This document shows positions 20,025-31,487 of a stretch of DNA of 64,000 bases, one piece after another. The notes below the pieces were generated by a model. The model did no database searches, had not been told where the DNA came from, and saw only the letters and a program-made list of their open reading frames with translations. The first letter of the stretch is position 1. Each line of letters starts with the position of its first letter. The stretch spans positions 1 to 64,000 of the forward strand of contig CAVXNM010000058.1 of assembly GCA_963763115.1 (NCBI GenBank), given 5' to 3'. Position numbers and translations under genes: made by a program. The stretch is from CAVQCA01 sp963763115 (GTDB taxonomy: Bacteria > Pseudomonadota > Gammaproteobacteria > UBA9214).

Positions 20025-21101
20025 ATGAGCCAGGTCGTCGTTGGATTATCCGGGGGCGTGGATTCCGCAGTCGCCGCGCTGCTGCTCAAGCAGGCAGGCC
20101 ACCGGCTGACTGCCGTCTTCATGAAAAACTGGGATGACGATGACGATCAAGTCTATTGTCCGGCCAAACAGGACCTGCAGGACGCCCGCAGTGTCTGCGA
20201 ACGCCTGGACATTGGATTGCAGACGGTCAGCTTCTCGGCGGACTACTGGAATCGCGTCTTCAGGCACTTCCTGGATGAATACCAGGCCGGGCGCACGCCG
20301 AATCCTGATATCCTGTGCAATCAGGAAATCAAATTCCGCGCCTTTCTCGATTACGCGCTGGATCACGGCGCCGACGCCATCGCGACCGGCCACTATACCC
20401 GGCTTGAAAATAACGGCACGACACGCATGTTAAGGGCAGTGGACGACAGAAAGGACCAGACCTACTTCCTGCACACCCTGAACCAGTCGCAGCTCGAACG
20501 CAGTCTTTTTCCGATTGGTCATCTGAAGAAGGCGGTGGTGCGCGAACTGGCCGCACAGGCCGGGTTTCAGAATCACGACAAGAAGGACAGCACCGGAATC
20601 TGTTTCATCGGCGAGCGAAAATTCCGTGATTTCCTGGAGCGCTACCTGCCGCGACGGCCGGGTGAAATCAGGACGCTGGATGACGAGATCATCGGCCGTC
20701 ACCATGGGCTGATGTTTTATACCATCGGTCAGCGGGAGGGACTGGGGATCGGCGGGAGAAAAGGGACGAACGGCGACCCGTGGTATGTCGCAAGCAAGGA
20801 TCCGGGACGCAATATCCTGTACGTCGTTCAGGGCGTAAATCACCCGGCGCTTTTCAACCGGCGCCTGCGCACCGGGAGGTTGCACTGGATCGCCGGATCC
20901 TCCCCGACGCTGCCACTCGCCTGCACCGCCCGTATCCGCTACCGGCAGCCGGACGTACCCTGTCTTGTTACCCGCGGCCCGGAGGACACCGGCATTGTCG
21001 AATTTCGTGATCCGCAACGCGCGGTCACACCGGGACAATCGGTGGTGTTCTACGATGGCGAGGTCTGCCTGGGCGGAGGTGTTATCGAGGTCGCCTTGTA
21101 G
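20025..21101 (+). CDS. mnmA: tRNA-specific 2-thiouridylase MnmA
   Basis: Thiolates U34 of tRNA-Lys, -Glu and -Gln using sulfur relayed through the Tus proteins and MnmA's own cysteines. The PP-loop SGGVDSAVAALLL is at residues 9-21, the first catalytic Cys is in PDILCNQEIKF near 103, and the second is in DSTGICFIGERKF near 199. Length 358 is normal. In this organism the DsrEFH/DsrC proteins at the right end are homologous to the TusBCD/TusE sulfur relay; whether they also serve MnmA is an open question. Confidence 0.97.
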   Translation: MSQVVVGLSGGVDSAVAALLLKQAGHRLTAVFMKNWDDDDDQVYCPAKQDLQDARSVCERLDIGLQTVSFSADYWNRVFRHFLDEYQAGRTPNPDILCNQEIKFRAFLDYALDHGADAIATGHYTRLENNGTTRMLRAVDDRKDQTYFLHTLNQSQLERSLFPIGHLKKAVVRELAAQAGFQNHDKKDSTGICFIGERKFRDFLERYLPRRPGEIRTLDDEIIGRHHGLMFYTIGQREGLGIGGRKGTNGDPWYVASKDPGRNILYVVQGVNHPALFNRRLRTGRLHWIAGSSPTLPLACTARIRYRQPDVPCLVTRGPEDTGIVEFRDPQRAVTPGQSVVFYDGEVCLGGGVIEVAL

Positions 21102-21138
21102 CGGTGAATAACAGGACGTCAGGGATGAACTCCAGATC

Positions 21139-21774
21139 ATGAATGCGAATCCGCGACATCTTGCCATCGCCCTGGCCGGACTGTTTCAGGCGGTCAGGCT
21201 GGTACAGCAGACCGCGACCGGCAGGTACCGCGACAACGCCGCCCTGGACGCCTGCCTCGCAGGGCTGTTCAACACGGCCCCGGCATCGGCGGATACCGTG
21301 TTCGATGGTCTTGACGGGATCCAGGCTGGGCTGGAAACTGCCCTCGACCAGATCGGCAGCCAGCGGGGGCGGCGTGATCTCGAACTGACGCGCTACGCTA
21401 TCACCATACTTTACCTGGAACGCAAACTCGCCAGGCAGCCGGCCATGCTTGAGCACATTCGTGCCGTTATCGATAAAACGCGCGGGCAGGCGGAATCGCA
21501 GGGCATGACGCACCCCGGCGTGCTCGCCAGCCTGGCTGATGCCTACAAGCACACCGTGAGCACGCTGCGCCCACAGGTGCTGGTCAACGGCAATCCGGGC
21601 ATCCTCGGCAATCAGGACAACCAGAACCTGATTCGCACCCTGCTGCTGGCGGCCATTCGCGCCGCGGTATTGTGGCGCCAGTGCGGCGGCCGGCGCCTGA
21701 CGCTGTTACTGCGCCGAAAAGCCCTGCAGGAGACGCTCGAATCCTTGCTGAACGAGGCAAGAACAGGGCGCTGA
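21139..21774 (+). CDS. hflD: high-frequency lysogenization protein HflD homologue
   Basis: 211 residues, mostly helical, next to mnmA as in most Gammaproteobacteria (YcfC family). Characteristic segments are ALAGLFQAVRLVQQTA at the start, LTRYAITILYLERKL in the middle, and LRPQVLVNGNPGILGN. In E. coli the protein is peripheral to the membrane and modulates lambda lysogeny; its ordinary cell role is unclear. Confidence 0.94.
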   Translation: MNANPRHLAIALAGLFQAVRLVQQTATGRYRDNAALDACLAGLFNTAPASADTVFDGLDGIQAGLETALDQIGSQRGRRDLELTRYAITILYLERKLARQPAMLEHIRAVIDKTRGQAESQGMTHPGVLASLADAYKHTVSTLRPQVLVNGNPGILGNQDNQNLIRTLLLAAIRAAVLWRQCGGRRLTLLLRRKALQETLESLLNEARTGR

Positions 21775-21799
21775 GCCCTCGCGGTCATCTGTTTGCATG

Positions 21800-21805
21800 T
21801 ATAAT
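21800..21805 (+). promoter_or_regulatory. candidate -10 box upstream of acnA
   Basis: A perfect TATAAT preceded by TG lies about 95 bases before the acnA ATG; a GC-rich hairpin (CCGCCTCCTGGCGG) follows in the leader. No convincing -35 was found. Confidence 0.35.
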
Positions 21806-21897
21806 CACCGCCTCCTGGCGGGGGGAGCCCATCGGGATGGATCACCGGATTAACGGGCGACGCCCTGACCAGCCATGTCATGTTCCCAGGAGACTCT

Positions 21898-24567
<2,670 letters not shown>

Positions 24568-24594
24568 CCCTGAACCACAAACGGAACCCACGCC

Positions 24595-25962
24595 ATGGAA
24601 CTCACGCAGCTGACCGCCCTGTCACCCGTCGACGGCCGCTATGGAACGAAAACCGAATCCCTGCGACCCATCTTCAGCGAGTACGGCCTGATCCGCCACC
24701 GCGTGCAGGTCGAGATCCGGTGGCTGCAGGCACTGGCCAATCATGAAGACATCCGTGAAGTACCGGCGCTCAGCGGCCATGCCACTCATGTGCTCGACGA
24801 CATTATCGAGAAATTCAGCGAAGCGGATGCGCAGCGCGTCAAGAATATCGAGCGTACGACCAACCACGACGTCAAGGCCGTGGAATATTTCCTCAAGGAG
24901 AAAATTGCCGGCAACCTGGAACTGGAGGCGGTAAGCGAGTTCATTCACTTCGCCTGCACCTCCGAGGACATCAATAATCTCGCCTATGCCCTCATGTTGC
25001 GCGAGGCGCGCAATCAGTCCCTGCTACCGCTGATGGACGACGTCATCAAGGCCATCGTGGACATGGCACATCGCCATGCGGGCATGCCAATGCTCTCTCG
25101 CACCCACGGGCAGACCGCCTCGCCCACCACCATCGGCAAGGAAATGGCGAATGTCGCCGCCCGCCTGCTCCGCCAGCGCGAGCAGTTCGCCGTGCTGCCG
25201 GTACTCGGCAAGATGAACGGCGCCGTCGGCAACTACAATGCCCACCTCATCGCCTACCCCGAAGTGGACTGGCCGGCGCTGTCCCGGCTGTTCATCATCG
25301 GGCTCGGGCTGGAAATGAATCCGTACACGACCCAGATCGAACCGCATGATTACCTCGCGGAGCAGTTCGACTGCCTGGCGCGCTTCAACACCGTGCTGAT
25401 CGATTTCTGTCGCGATGTCTGGGCCTATATCTCGCTGGGATATTTCAAGCAGAAAACCATGGCCGACGAGGTGGGCTCCTCGACCATGCCCCACAAGGTC
25501 AATCCCATCGATTTCGAAAACGCCGAGGGCAACCTCGGCATCGCCAATGCGTTGCTTGGTCATTTCTCGGCCAAGCTTCCCGTCTCGCGCTGGCAACGCG
25601 ATCTGAGCGATTCCACGGTGCTGCGCAATATCGGCGTCGCCATCGCGCACGTCGTCATCGCCGGTGAATCCTGCCTCAAGGGCATCTGCAAACTGGAAGT
25701 CAACGAACCCCGCACCGCCGGGGATCTCGGCGAAAGCTGGGAAGTGCTGGCCGAGGCACTGCAGACGGTAATGCGCCGCTACGGGATCGAGAAACCCTAC
25801 GAAAAGCTCAAGACACTGACCCGCGACCGCGCGGTTGACCGGGAAACGCTGGCGGAATTCCTCAAGGATCTGGCGATACCGGATGCTGCGAGGACCGCTC
25901 TGGCGGAACTTACCCCGGGTAGCTATACCGGCAATGCCGAGCAGCAGGCACGTTCGATCTGA
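24595..25962 (+). CDS. purB: adenylosuccinate lyase
   Basis: Catalyses two steps of purine synthesis (SAICAR to AICAR and adenylosuccinate to AMP). The 455-residue sequence begins LTQLTALSPVDGRYG, as in E. coli PurB. It carries SRTHGQTASPTT and the flexible signature loop GSSTMPHKVNPIDFENAEG near residues 295-313 with the catalytic Ser. The 27-base spacing from acnA suggests co-transcription. Confidence 0.97.
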   Translation: MELTQLTALSPVDGRYGTKTESLRPIFSEYGLIRHRVQVEIRWLQALANHEDIREVPALSGHATHVLDDIIEKFSEADAQRVKNIERTTNHDVKAVEYFLKEKIAGNLELEAVSEFIHFACTSEDINNLAYALMLREARNQSLLPLMDDVIKAIVDMAHRHAGMPMLSRTHGQTASPTTIGKEMANVAARLLRQREQFAVLPVLGKMNGAVGNYNAHLIAYPEVDWPALSRLFIIGLGLEMNPYTTQIEPHDYLAEQFDCLARFNTVLIDFCRDVWAYISLGYFKQKTMADEVGSSTMPHKVNPIDFENAEGNLGIANALLGHFSAKLPVSRWQRDLSDSTVLRNIGVAIAHVVIAGESCLKGICKLEVNEPRTAGDLGESWEVLAEALQTVMRRYGIEKPYEKLKTLTRDRAVDRETLAEFLKDLAIPDAARTALAELTPGSYTGNAEQQARSI

Positions 25963-25986
25963 CGGTCCCGGCCGGACCATGAACTG

Positions 25987-26447
25987 ATGCCGGTTGAATG
26001 GCGGTATAGCGTCGCCGTCGGACGGCTGCCCGGGGATTTGCCCGCCATTCAGGACGTACGTCGTCAGGTGTTCATCGTAGAACAGGGCATACCCGCATAC
26101 CTTGAATGGGACGGGCAGGATACTGCCTGCCATCACGTGCTGGCGACCGATCCCCGACAGGCGGCCATCGGCACGGGACGCCTGGATCCCCGTGGCCGCA
26201 TCGGTCGCATGGCGGTGCTGCCATCCTGGCGTTCACACGGCGTCGGTCGTGCCCTGCTCGATGTCCTGCCGCACTCGCCCGCGTCCAGGGTCACCGTGAG
26301 GTGGTGGTGCATGCCCAGTGTGCCGTGGCCGGTTTTTACCGCAAGGCGGGCTTCCGGGAACAGGGCCAACCCTTCACGGAGGCCGGAATCGAGCACCAGA
26401 AAATGGTAAAAATGCTCGCCAGCGGTAATAATGAAAAAAACCGGTGA
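25987..26447 (+). pseudogene. GNAT acetyltransferase gene with a frameshift
   Basis: The first frame (from the ATG at 25987) reads VRRQVFIVEQGIPAYLEWD and RMAVLPSWRSHGVGRALLDVL, a clear ElaA/YjcF-like GNAT start with the acetyl-CoA loop. After about 26262-26275 the sense continues in the -1 frame: ALARVQGHREVVVHAQCAVAGFYRKAGF, then EHQKMVKML, ending at 26447. A single missing base explains it. In the first frame alone the product would end at 26409 with a nonsense tail rich in Arg, Pro and Ser. It may be a true pseudogene or a sequence error; the rest of the frame is undecayed, which favours a recent event or an error. Confidence 0.8.
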
Positions 26448-26465
26448 ATCAGGGGGTACCGAAAA

Positions 26466-27020
26466 ATGGCCAAGTCAGAACACCGCAAGGCCGGCAAGAG
26501 GGCCGCGCAACTCAGGATCGATGATCTGCGACTGGGAGAAACCAGTCTGGTGTTCGAGGTTGAAAGACTCACCGAGGCCAGTGCGGTGGCACACGCGCTC
26601 GCCGCCCAGGCTCAGCGCACCTTGCTGTTGCACACCGAGGATCTCGAACCCGCTATCTACGATGAAAGCGCCTTTCTGGATGCAGTCAGCCGGCTCGCTC
26701 GCGCCCACAGCCAGTCACGCATCTGGATCCTGATCCACGATGCCCGCAAGGTGATACAGCATGGCCACCGCCTGATCGAGACCGCGCGGCGCCTGAGTTC
26801 CGCTATCCAGCTGCGTCGCCCTGCACCGCAATACCGCAACTATCACGAGTCTTTACTCCTGGCGGATGGCTGCGGCTACCTGCACCGGCCGATAGCCGCA
26901 CGCTACGAAGGCACCGCCAACTTCCATGATCCAGGCAAGGTGGCGGATTTTGAGAAATACTTCATGGAGGTCTGGGAACGCAGTGAGCCCGATGAAGAAA
27001 TAAAGCGCCTGTATCTGTAG
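26466..27020 (+). CDS. conserved DUF7931-like protein of unknown function
   Basis: 184 residues. Basic N-terminus (MAKSEHRKAGKRAAQ), then an alpha/beta fold with LLLHTEDLEPAIYD, SRIWILIHDARKVIQHGHRL and a C-terminal ARYEGTANFHDPGKVADFEKYF. The alternation of strand and helix with HDARK and GHRLIE recalls phospholipase-D-like domains without an obvious HKD motif. It commonly follows a GNAT gene in related genomes, as it does here. No function is claimed. Confidence 0.75.
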   Translation: MAKSEHRKAGKRAAQLRIDDLRLGETSLVFEVERLTEASAVAHALAAQAQRTLLLHTEDLEPAIYDESAFLDAVSRLARAHSQSRIWILIHDARKVIQHGHRLIETARRLSSAIQLRRPAPQYRNYHESLLLADGCGYLHRPIAARYEGTANFHDPGKVADFEKYFMEVWERSEPDEEIKRLYL

Positions 27021-27098
27021 ATACTACGCGCTTGTCATTCGACAACCAGGGCTCCTGGAAGGGATGGCGCTTACAGAAGCCGAAAGCGTGGTAAATTG

Positions 27099-27159
27099 CC
27101 ACGGAAGACACGGACATTATTCACTGAATCATCCGTGTTTTTTCCGTGTGTTTCCGTGG
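27099..27159. repeat. imperfect inverted repeat, CCACGGAA family, copy 1
   Basis: Arms CCACGGAAGACACGGA and TCCGTGTGTTTCCGTGG surround about 28 bases. A degenerate relative lies at 30386-30442. No coding potential. Confidence 0.7.
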
Positions 27160-27211
27160 CCATAGGGATGCCATCAGGGATGACGCGTGTTAAACGAGTA
27201 CCATTATGCTA

Positions 27212-27721
27212 TCAGGGGAAGGCCGGGATGACCGGCTCGGTACCCTCGATTTCAGCTTCCGGATGATGCGACTTGACCAGATCCGAGATTTCCTGCACGC
27301 GGACTTTGGGCACATCCACCATCATCATCAGGTTACCCTTCTCGATCGCCGCCTCGAATTCCTTAAGCCGTGAACTCGGCGCCGAGACGCCGATCATGCC
27401 GGAGATCCAGGCGCCGACGCCCGCACCCGCCAGACCGATGCCGAGTATCGCACCGCCCGCCAGGGCCACCCCGCCGAGGGTAATCGCCGCGATGCCTGCC
27501 ACGACGCCGGTCGCTCCGCCGATGGCAAGCCCCCGCTCAACCGCCGGAACAAAATCGCTTTCCTGCAACAGATTCGCTTCCGGTAAATGGGCCTCCGACA
27601 AGGCATGGTGGTCGGAGGCGGCAATATGGATATGGCGTTCCTCGATTCGGGCGAGCAGCAGTTCATCCACGATGGTCTTCGCGCTCTCGACGCTGGGCAG
27701 CAGAAAATAAAGTCTCCTCAT
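27212..27721 (-). CDS. glycine-rich two-helix membrane protein, DUF1269-like
   Basis: 169 residues. An N-terminal alpha/beta domain (MRRLYFLLPSVESAKTIVDEL, HIHIAASDHHALSEAHLPE) is followed at about residues 65-110 by a glycine/alanine-rich hydrophobic hairpin (GVVAGIAAITLGGVALAGG, LGIGLAGAGVGAWISG) and a C-terminal domain with MMMVDVPKVRVQEI. The pattern fits proteins annotated DUF1269 or general-stress-like. A good AGGAG precedes the ATG. Likely anchored in the inner membrane; role unknown. Confidence 0.75.
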   Translation of the reverse strand: MRRLYFLLPSVESAKTIVDELLLARIEERHIHIAASDHHALSEAHLPEANLLQESDFVPAVERGLAIGGATGVVAGIAAITLGGVALAGGAILGIGLAGAGVGAWISGMIGVSAPSSRLKEFEAAIEKGNLMMMVDVPKVRVQEISDLVKSHHPEAEIEGTEPVIPAFP

Positions 27722-27860
27722 TTACCTCACTCCTTCTCATATGGGTTCAAAGTAAATTCACAAAAGTCCTTGATATTATTGGCTGATCATTACACTTTTA
27801 TAGAACAGGACGCGCTATTTTGCCAGACACCACGAACAATGTGACCCACCGGACAACAAA

Positions 27861-28547
27861 TTATTTTTTAATTGCCGCTCGGTGCCGGACCGCACTGGCC
27901 CTCACGGCCGGATTGCCCGAACCGGCGGCCAGTCTGATGGCTTCGTGGAGCCGCCGGTAATCATCCGGCGTATCCACGTCCGCGCGCTCGCGCAGGCGCA
28001 ACCAATCCATGTCAAGCTGCTGCAGACGAGCGAGCGTTTCCTGAAAGACCATTGAAGTTCCCCAGCTTATCCCCTCAAACAACCGCCAGTTGGGTTGTTT
28101 CAATCCGATCAGGTAATAGCCGCCATCCCGGGCCGGGCCCATGACGGCATCCTTGCCCTGTTGCAGCGCCTGTAATGCCGCATCGAGATCCGCCGCCTCG
28201 ATCGAGGGTATATCGGTTCCGATAAGGACGGCCGATTCGGCACGGGCAAGGGCCGAACCCAGGGCCTTGTGCATGCGTTCCCCCAGTCCGCCCGGCGCCT
28301 GATCATACAACTTGACGCCATAACGTTCACGACAATCCTGGAAAAACGGGTCATGACACGACGGTGCACACCATAGCTCGACCGGACACAGACCGGCTCG
28401 CGTCACCGTCTGCAGACAGTGGTGAATCAGGCAAGCGTGAAAAACGGCCGCGCCCTGCGCGCCAAGCTGCGGTATCAGCCGGGTCTTGACCTGTCCCGCG
28501 CGGGGCGTCCGGGTGAAGACGAGTAATCGTGAGACCGGATGATTCAT
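27861..28547 (-). CDS. GT-A glycosyltransferase/nucleotidyltransferase-like protein, TIGR04282 (DUF2064) arsenosugar-associated
   Basis: 228 residues from the ATG at 28547, which overlaps the stop of the upstream glycosyltransferase by four bases (ATGA). It begins RLLVFTRTPRAGQVKTRL, the DUF2064 signature, followed by LIGTDIPSIEAADLDAALQAL with the metal-binding Asp and VMGPARDGGYYLIGLK. TIGR04282 proteins are named for their association with arsenosugar genes; here the association is direct. It would act after arsenic methylation and ribosyl transfer; the sugar donor is unknown. Confidence 0.88.
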   Translation of the reverse strand: MNHPVSRLLVFTRTPRAGQVKTRLIPQLGAQGAAVFHACLIHHCLQTVTRAGLCPVELWCAPSCHDPFFQDCRERYGVKLYDQAPGGLGERMHKALGSALARAESAVLIGTDIPSIEAADLDAALQALQQGKDAVMGPARDGGYYLIGLKQPNWRLFEGISWGTSMVFQETLARLQQLDMDWLRLRERADVDTPDDYRRLHEAIRLAAGSGNPAVRASAVRHRAAIKK

Positions 28548-29251
28548 GCCCGGTGGGGCTTGTAGAACTGTGCCAGCCGTGCCGGCGATGCCCCGAGGAA
28601 ATATGCCAGACGCAGCGACCACATGACCAGGATGGTGCGCAGGGTGCCCTGCACCTGCCAGCGTCGTGCGGAGGTGATGAGCTTGTCATGAAGGCAGGCC
28701 GGCCGTGAATGGTGCTTCAACCGGCGGCTGAGCGCGATGTCCTCCATCAGCGGTATTTGCGGATATCCGTTGACGCGCTCAAACAGCTCACGGGTAACGA
28801 AAATACCCTGGTCGCCGGTGGCGATCCCGGTCAGGCGTGAACGCAGGTTCATGAGGGTCGCCACCACCCTGAGCAACAGGCCGGCTTGCGGGAAGCGCAC
28901 ATCGAATCGCCCCCAGTGGTGGTCGCCAAAGCCCAGCGCCGTGGCGATGGCTAGATCCGCGTCCCGGGGTGCCAGCGAGTCGGCATGCAGGAACCACAAA
29001 ACCGATCCGCGCGCCAGTGCCGCACCGGCCTGCATCTGCCGGGCACGACCGGTGGCGGCAACGATGACCCGGTCAGCCAGCGGCGTACACACCGCCACGG
29101 TACCGTCGGCGCTACCGCCATCGGCAACGATGATCTCGAGGCCTCGCCCGCGCATGTCCTGCAGCGCTCGCAGCGTGGCCGCAATGCCGTCGGCCTCATT
29201 GAGCGCCGGCAGGATGAGTGAGATCTCTATCGGATCAGCAGCAGCCTTCAT
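28544..29251 (-). CDS. family 2 glycosyltransferase, TIGR04283 arsenosugar-associated
   Basis: 235 residues from the ATG at 29251 (MKAAADPIEIS), overlapping the arsM end by 17 bases. GT2 fold: SLILPALNEADGIAATL at the start, IIVADGGSADGTV with the nucleotide-binding Asp, VLWFLHADSLAP for the DXD-like metal site and LMEDIALSRRLKHHS for the catalytic acid region. A hydrophobic segment near the C-terminus (ILVMWSLRLAYFLG) could sit on the membrane. An upstream Met at 29308 is possible but would overlap arsM further. Confidence 0.88.
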   Translation of the reverse strand: MKAAADPIEISLILPALNEADGIAATLRALQDMRGRGLEIIVADGGSADGTVAVCTPLADRVIVAATGRARQMQAGAALARGSVLWFLHADSLAPRDADLAIATALGFGDHHWGRFDVRFPQAGLLLRVVATLMNLRSRLTGIATGDQGIFVTRELFERVNGYPQIPLMEDIALSRRLKHHSRPACLHDKLITSARRWQVQGTLRTILVMWSLRLAYFLGASPARLAQFYKPHRA

Positions 29252-30341
29252 GACCGGTTTTCCGCTCGCCGTGCGGCGTGACATCGACCGCCTGTATCGC
29301 AGGCGCACAACAGGACGTAGAGGCCGCGGGCAGTTCAGCCTGCGGATCGATAAACGCGCCCTGATAGGCGGTGCCCATCAGGCCCGCGTGCTGAACCGCG
29401 GTCACACGGCTGCGTTCACCGCGCACGTGGCGTTGACCGGCATCATCGATGACTGCGGCAAAGGGTCCACGGTAGATTAGCGACCGATGTTCCGGGTGCG
29501 CCTCCTCCGTCATACCCTTGCAGGCAGTCAAGGTCACCGCGTGGAACTCGATCCCCTCCACCACCCGCCAGGGCTGCACCTCCCATTTGTCATAGCACAC
29601 GGCATGAAAATCGTTGTCGGCGAATGTGCGCAGGAATTCGCTGTCCTGGAAGGCGCCGGCGATACAGCCGCTCCATAATTCGGCATCCTGTTTCAGCGCT
29701 GCCGGGATCGGCCGGTCGCTGACAATATCGGAAACCGCGATGCGCCCACCGGGCTTGAGCACACGGAAGATTTCCCGAACCATCTGCTCCTTCTCCTCAT
29801 CGGAAACCAGGTTCAGTACGCAGTTCGAAATAACCAGATCGACAGAGGCATCCGCTATCAGGGGATGCTCCCGCCGCTGGCGGGCCTCCCATGCCCTGAG
29901 TCCGGTATAGCCCTGCCGGTCGACGACCGGATGTTCCCGCAGATACCAATCGAGGGATTCGACGTCCAGCGCGAGGTCCTGGATATAGCCCTTCAGAAAG
30001 CGGACGCGATCCCCTCCGAGCTTCCTCGCCATGTCGGCCTGGTACTTGCGCGCCAGCGCCAGCATGTCGTCATTCATGTCCACCCCGATAACCTGTCCCT
30101 GCGGCCCAACCAACTGCGCCGCCATGTAACAGTTCTTGCCGCCGCCACTGCCGAGGTCGAGCACAACATCACCCGTCCGCACGTAACGCGACGGGTCGCC
30201 GCAGCCGTAATCCCTGGCGATGATCTCCTCCGGCAACGCCGCCAGCAGGCCGGGGTCATAGTCTACCGGGCAGCATAGCGCCTCCTGCCGAGCCAGGGCA
30301 CCCTGCGTATAACGCTCCCTCACCGTGCTTTCAATGTTCAT
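29235..30341 (-). CDS. arsM: arsenite S-adenosylmethionine methyltransferase ArsM, arsenosugar type
   Basis: 368 residues. SAM-binding motif VLDLGSGGGKNCYMAAQ near 60-76 and VIGVDMNDDML at 84-94. Cysteines match those needed to bind As(III): Cys174 (ISNCVLN) and Cys226 (SGCIAGA), with Cys71 and a CC pair at 23-24 and further Cys at the C-terminus (STSCCAPA and a final GCC). It would methylate arsenite to mono- and dimethylated forms, the substrate for arsenosugar formation with ArsS. The 134-base gap to upstream arsS contains a decayed inverted repeat. Call is firm for family, strong for pathway because of the neighbours. Confidence 0.9.
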   Translation of the reverse strand: MNIESTVRERYTQGALARQEALCCPVDYDPGLLAALPEEIIARDYGCGDPSRYVRTGDVVLDLGSGGGKNCYMAAQLVGPQGQVIGVDMNDDMLALARKYQADMARKLGGDRVRFLKGYIQDLALDVESLDWYLREHPVVDRQGYTGLRAWEARQRREHPLIADASVDLVISNCVLNLVSDEEKEQMVREIFRVLKPGGRIAVSDIVSDRPIPAALKQDAELWSGCIAGAFQDSEFLRTFADNDFHAVCYDKWEVQPWRVVEGIEFHAVTLTACKGMTEEAHPEHRSLIYRGPFAAVIDDAGQRHVRGERSRVTAVQHAGLMGTAYQGAFIDPQAELPAASTSCCAPAIQAVDVTPHGERKTGHEGCC

Positions 30342-30385
30342 TGCGATACCTCACCCATGTCTGAAGCTTGCATCTGTGATCGAAT

Positions 30386-30442
30386 GGCCACGGAGACGCA
30401 CGAAATCATCACCATTAAATTTTTCCATGTGCTTCCGAGACC
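30386..30442. repeat. degenerate inverted repeat, CCACGGAA family, copy 2
   Basis: Arms GGCCACGGAGACGCACGAAA and TTTTCCATGTGCTTCCGAGACC are the decayed equivalents of the copy at 27099-27159. It fills much of the arsS-arsM gap. Confidence 0.5.
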
Positions 30443-30475
30443 ATACTGACGAGTTAATCAAGGCCTCCTGGATAA

Positions 30476-31441
30476 TCAACCGGTCAGGGCGCCGCCGCAG
30501 CTTGAGCCCTGACCCGCGGTGCAGGCGTAACAGTGATCAGCCACCCGGATACGATTACCGGTCAGATTCTTGCCACCCAAACAGGAGATGTGGGTTTTCG
30601 GGGCGCCGTCGATCGGCGCGGCCAGACCGAGCATCTGGTTGAAATCGCAGTCGTAGGCGTAGCCTTCCCAGTCGATGCTGAGCAGCGTGCGACACATGAC
30701 GCCGGCGAGATTCTCGTCACGGTGCGCGTCACGCAGCAGGTCCATGTAGCCGGCAAATTCTCCCCGGGTCACCAGCGTGCTGCCGAAGCGATTGATCGGC
30801 ATATTGGCCAGGGTCAACAGGTGATTGAACACGATGTGGTAATGATCATCCAGGTAGCGACGGTAGTCGCGCTCGAGGTCCTGCTGGGGGGGAGGCAGAA
30901 CGGGGCCCTGTGGATTGTAGACCAGGTTGAGGATCAGAGCGGAGTCGGATAGTCCGTACCCCAGCCGATTCAGCAGGCGCAGGGCTTCAAGGCTGTGTTC
31001 ATAGACACCTTCGCCGCGCTGATTGTCTACATTTTCTTTTAAATAACATGGCAATGAGGCAACTACTTCGACCTTGTTATCAGCCAGGAATCCGGCGGTA
31101 TCTTCCTGCCCGGGTTCCAGCAGTACGGTCAGATTACAGCGATCGATCACCCGGATGCCCTGACTGCGCGCAGCACGCACCAGCCGACGGAAACCGGGAT
31201 TGAGTTCCGGGGCACCGCCGGTCAGATCGAGGCTGCGGATATCGGAGTCAGCCAGGTAGCGGATGACCTCATCCACGGTTGCCGCACTCATCATCTCCCT
31301 GCGTGTGGGGCCTGCATTGACGTGGCAATGCAAACAGGATTGGTTGCAGCGATAACCCAGGTTGACCTGCAGCGTTTCCAGCCGGTCGCGACGAATGTCG
31401 GGGAAGTCGCTGTGCAGCAGCAATTGCAATGTGGCATGCAT
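30476..31441 (-). CDS. arsS: arsenosugar biosynthesis radical SAM protein ArsS
   Basis: 321 residues. The radical-SAM 4Fe-4S motif is CNQSCLHCHV (Cys32, 36, 39), preceded by LQVNLGYR. The SAM-binding LDLTGGAPELNPGF follows at about 75. The C-terminal Cys-rich tail DHCYACTAGQGSSCGGALTG is diagnostic of this family. ArsS in cyanobacteria transfers a 5-deoxyadenosyl-derived group to dimethylarsenite. Some family members are selenoproteins; in this one the motif positions are Cys and no in-frame UGA precedes the normal stop. A 9-bp hairpin covers the last codons (30482-30514). The gene lies 46 bases after the FAD reductase. Confidence 0.93.
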   Translation of the reverse strand: MHATLQLLLHSDFPDIRRDRLETLQVNLGYRCNQSCLHCHVNAGPTRREMMSAATVDEVIRYLADSDIRSLDLTGGAPELNPGFRRLVRAARSQGIRVIDRCNLTVLLEPGQEDTAGFLADNKVEVVASLPCYLKENVDNQRGEGVYEHSLEALRLLNRLGYGLSDSALILNLVYNPQGPVLPPPQQDLERDYRRYLDDHYHIVFNHLLTLANMPINRFGSTLVTRGEFAGYMDLLRDAHRDENLAGVMCRTLLSIDWEGYAYDCDFNQMLGLAAPIDGAPKTHISCLGGKNLTGNRIRVADHCYACTAGQGSSCGGALTG

Positions 31442-31487
31442 GAGAAGTGGCTCCGTCAGTTTTGTTGTTTGCCGGTCCGCGTGAGTA

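Noticed and set aside
28544..29251. Glycosyltransferases as lipopolysaccharide or capsule genes
   Set aside because: Sequence features and the adjacent arsM and arsS favour the arsenosugar-associated families.
30476..30540. Selenocysteine codon in arsS
   Set aside because: The C-terminal motif has Cys in the sequence and the only UGA is the final stop; the hairpin lies before it, not after.
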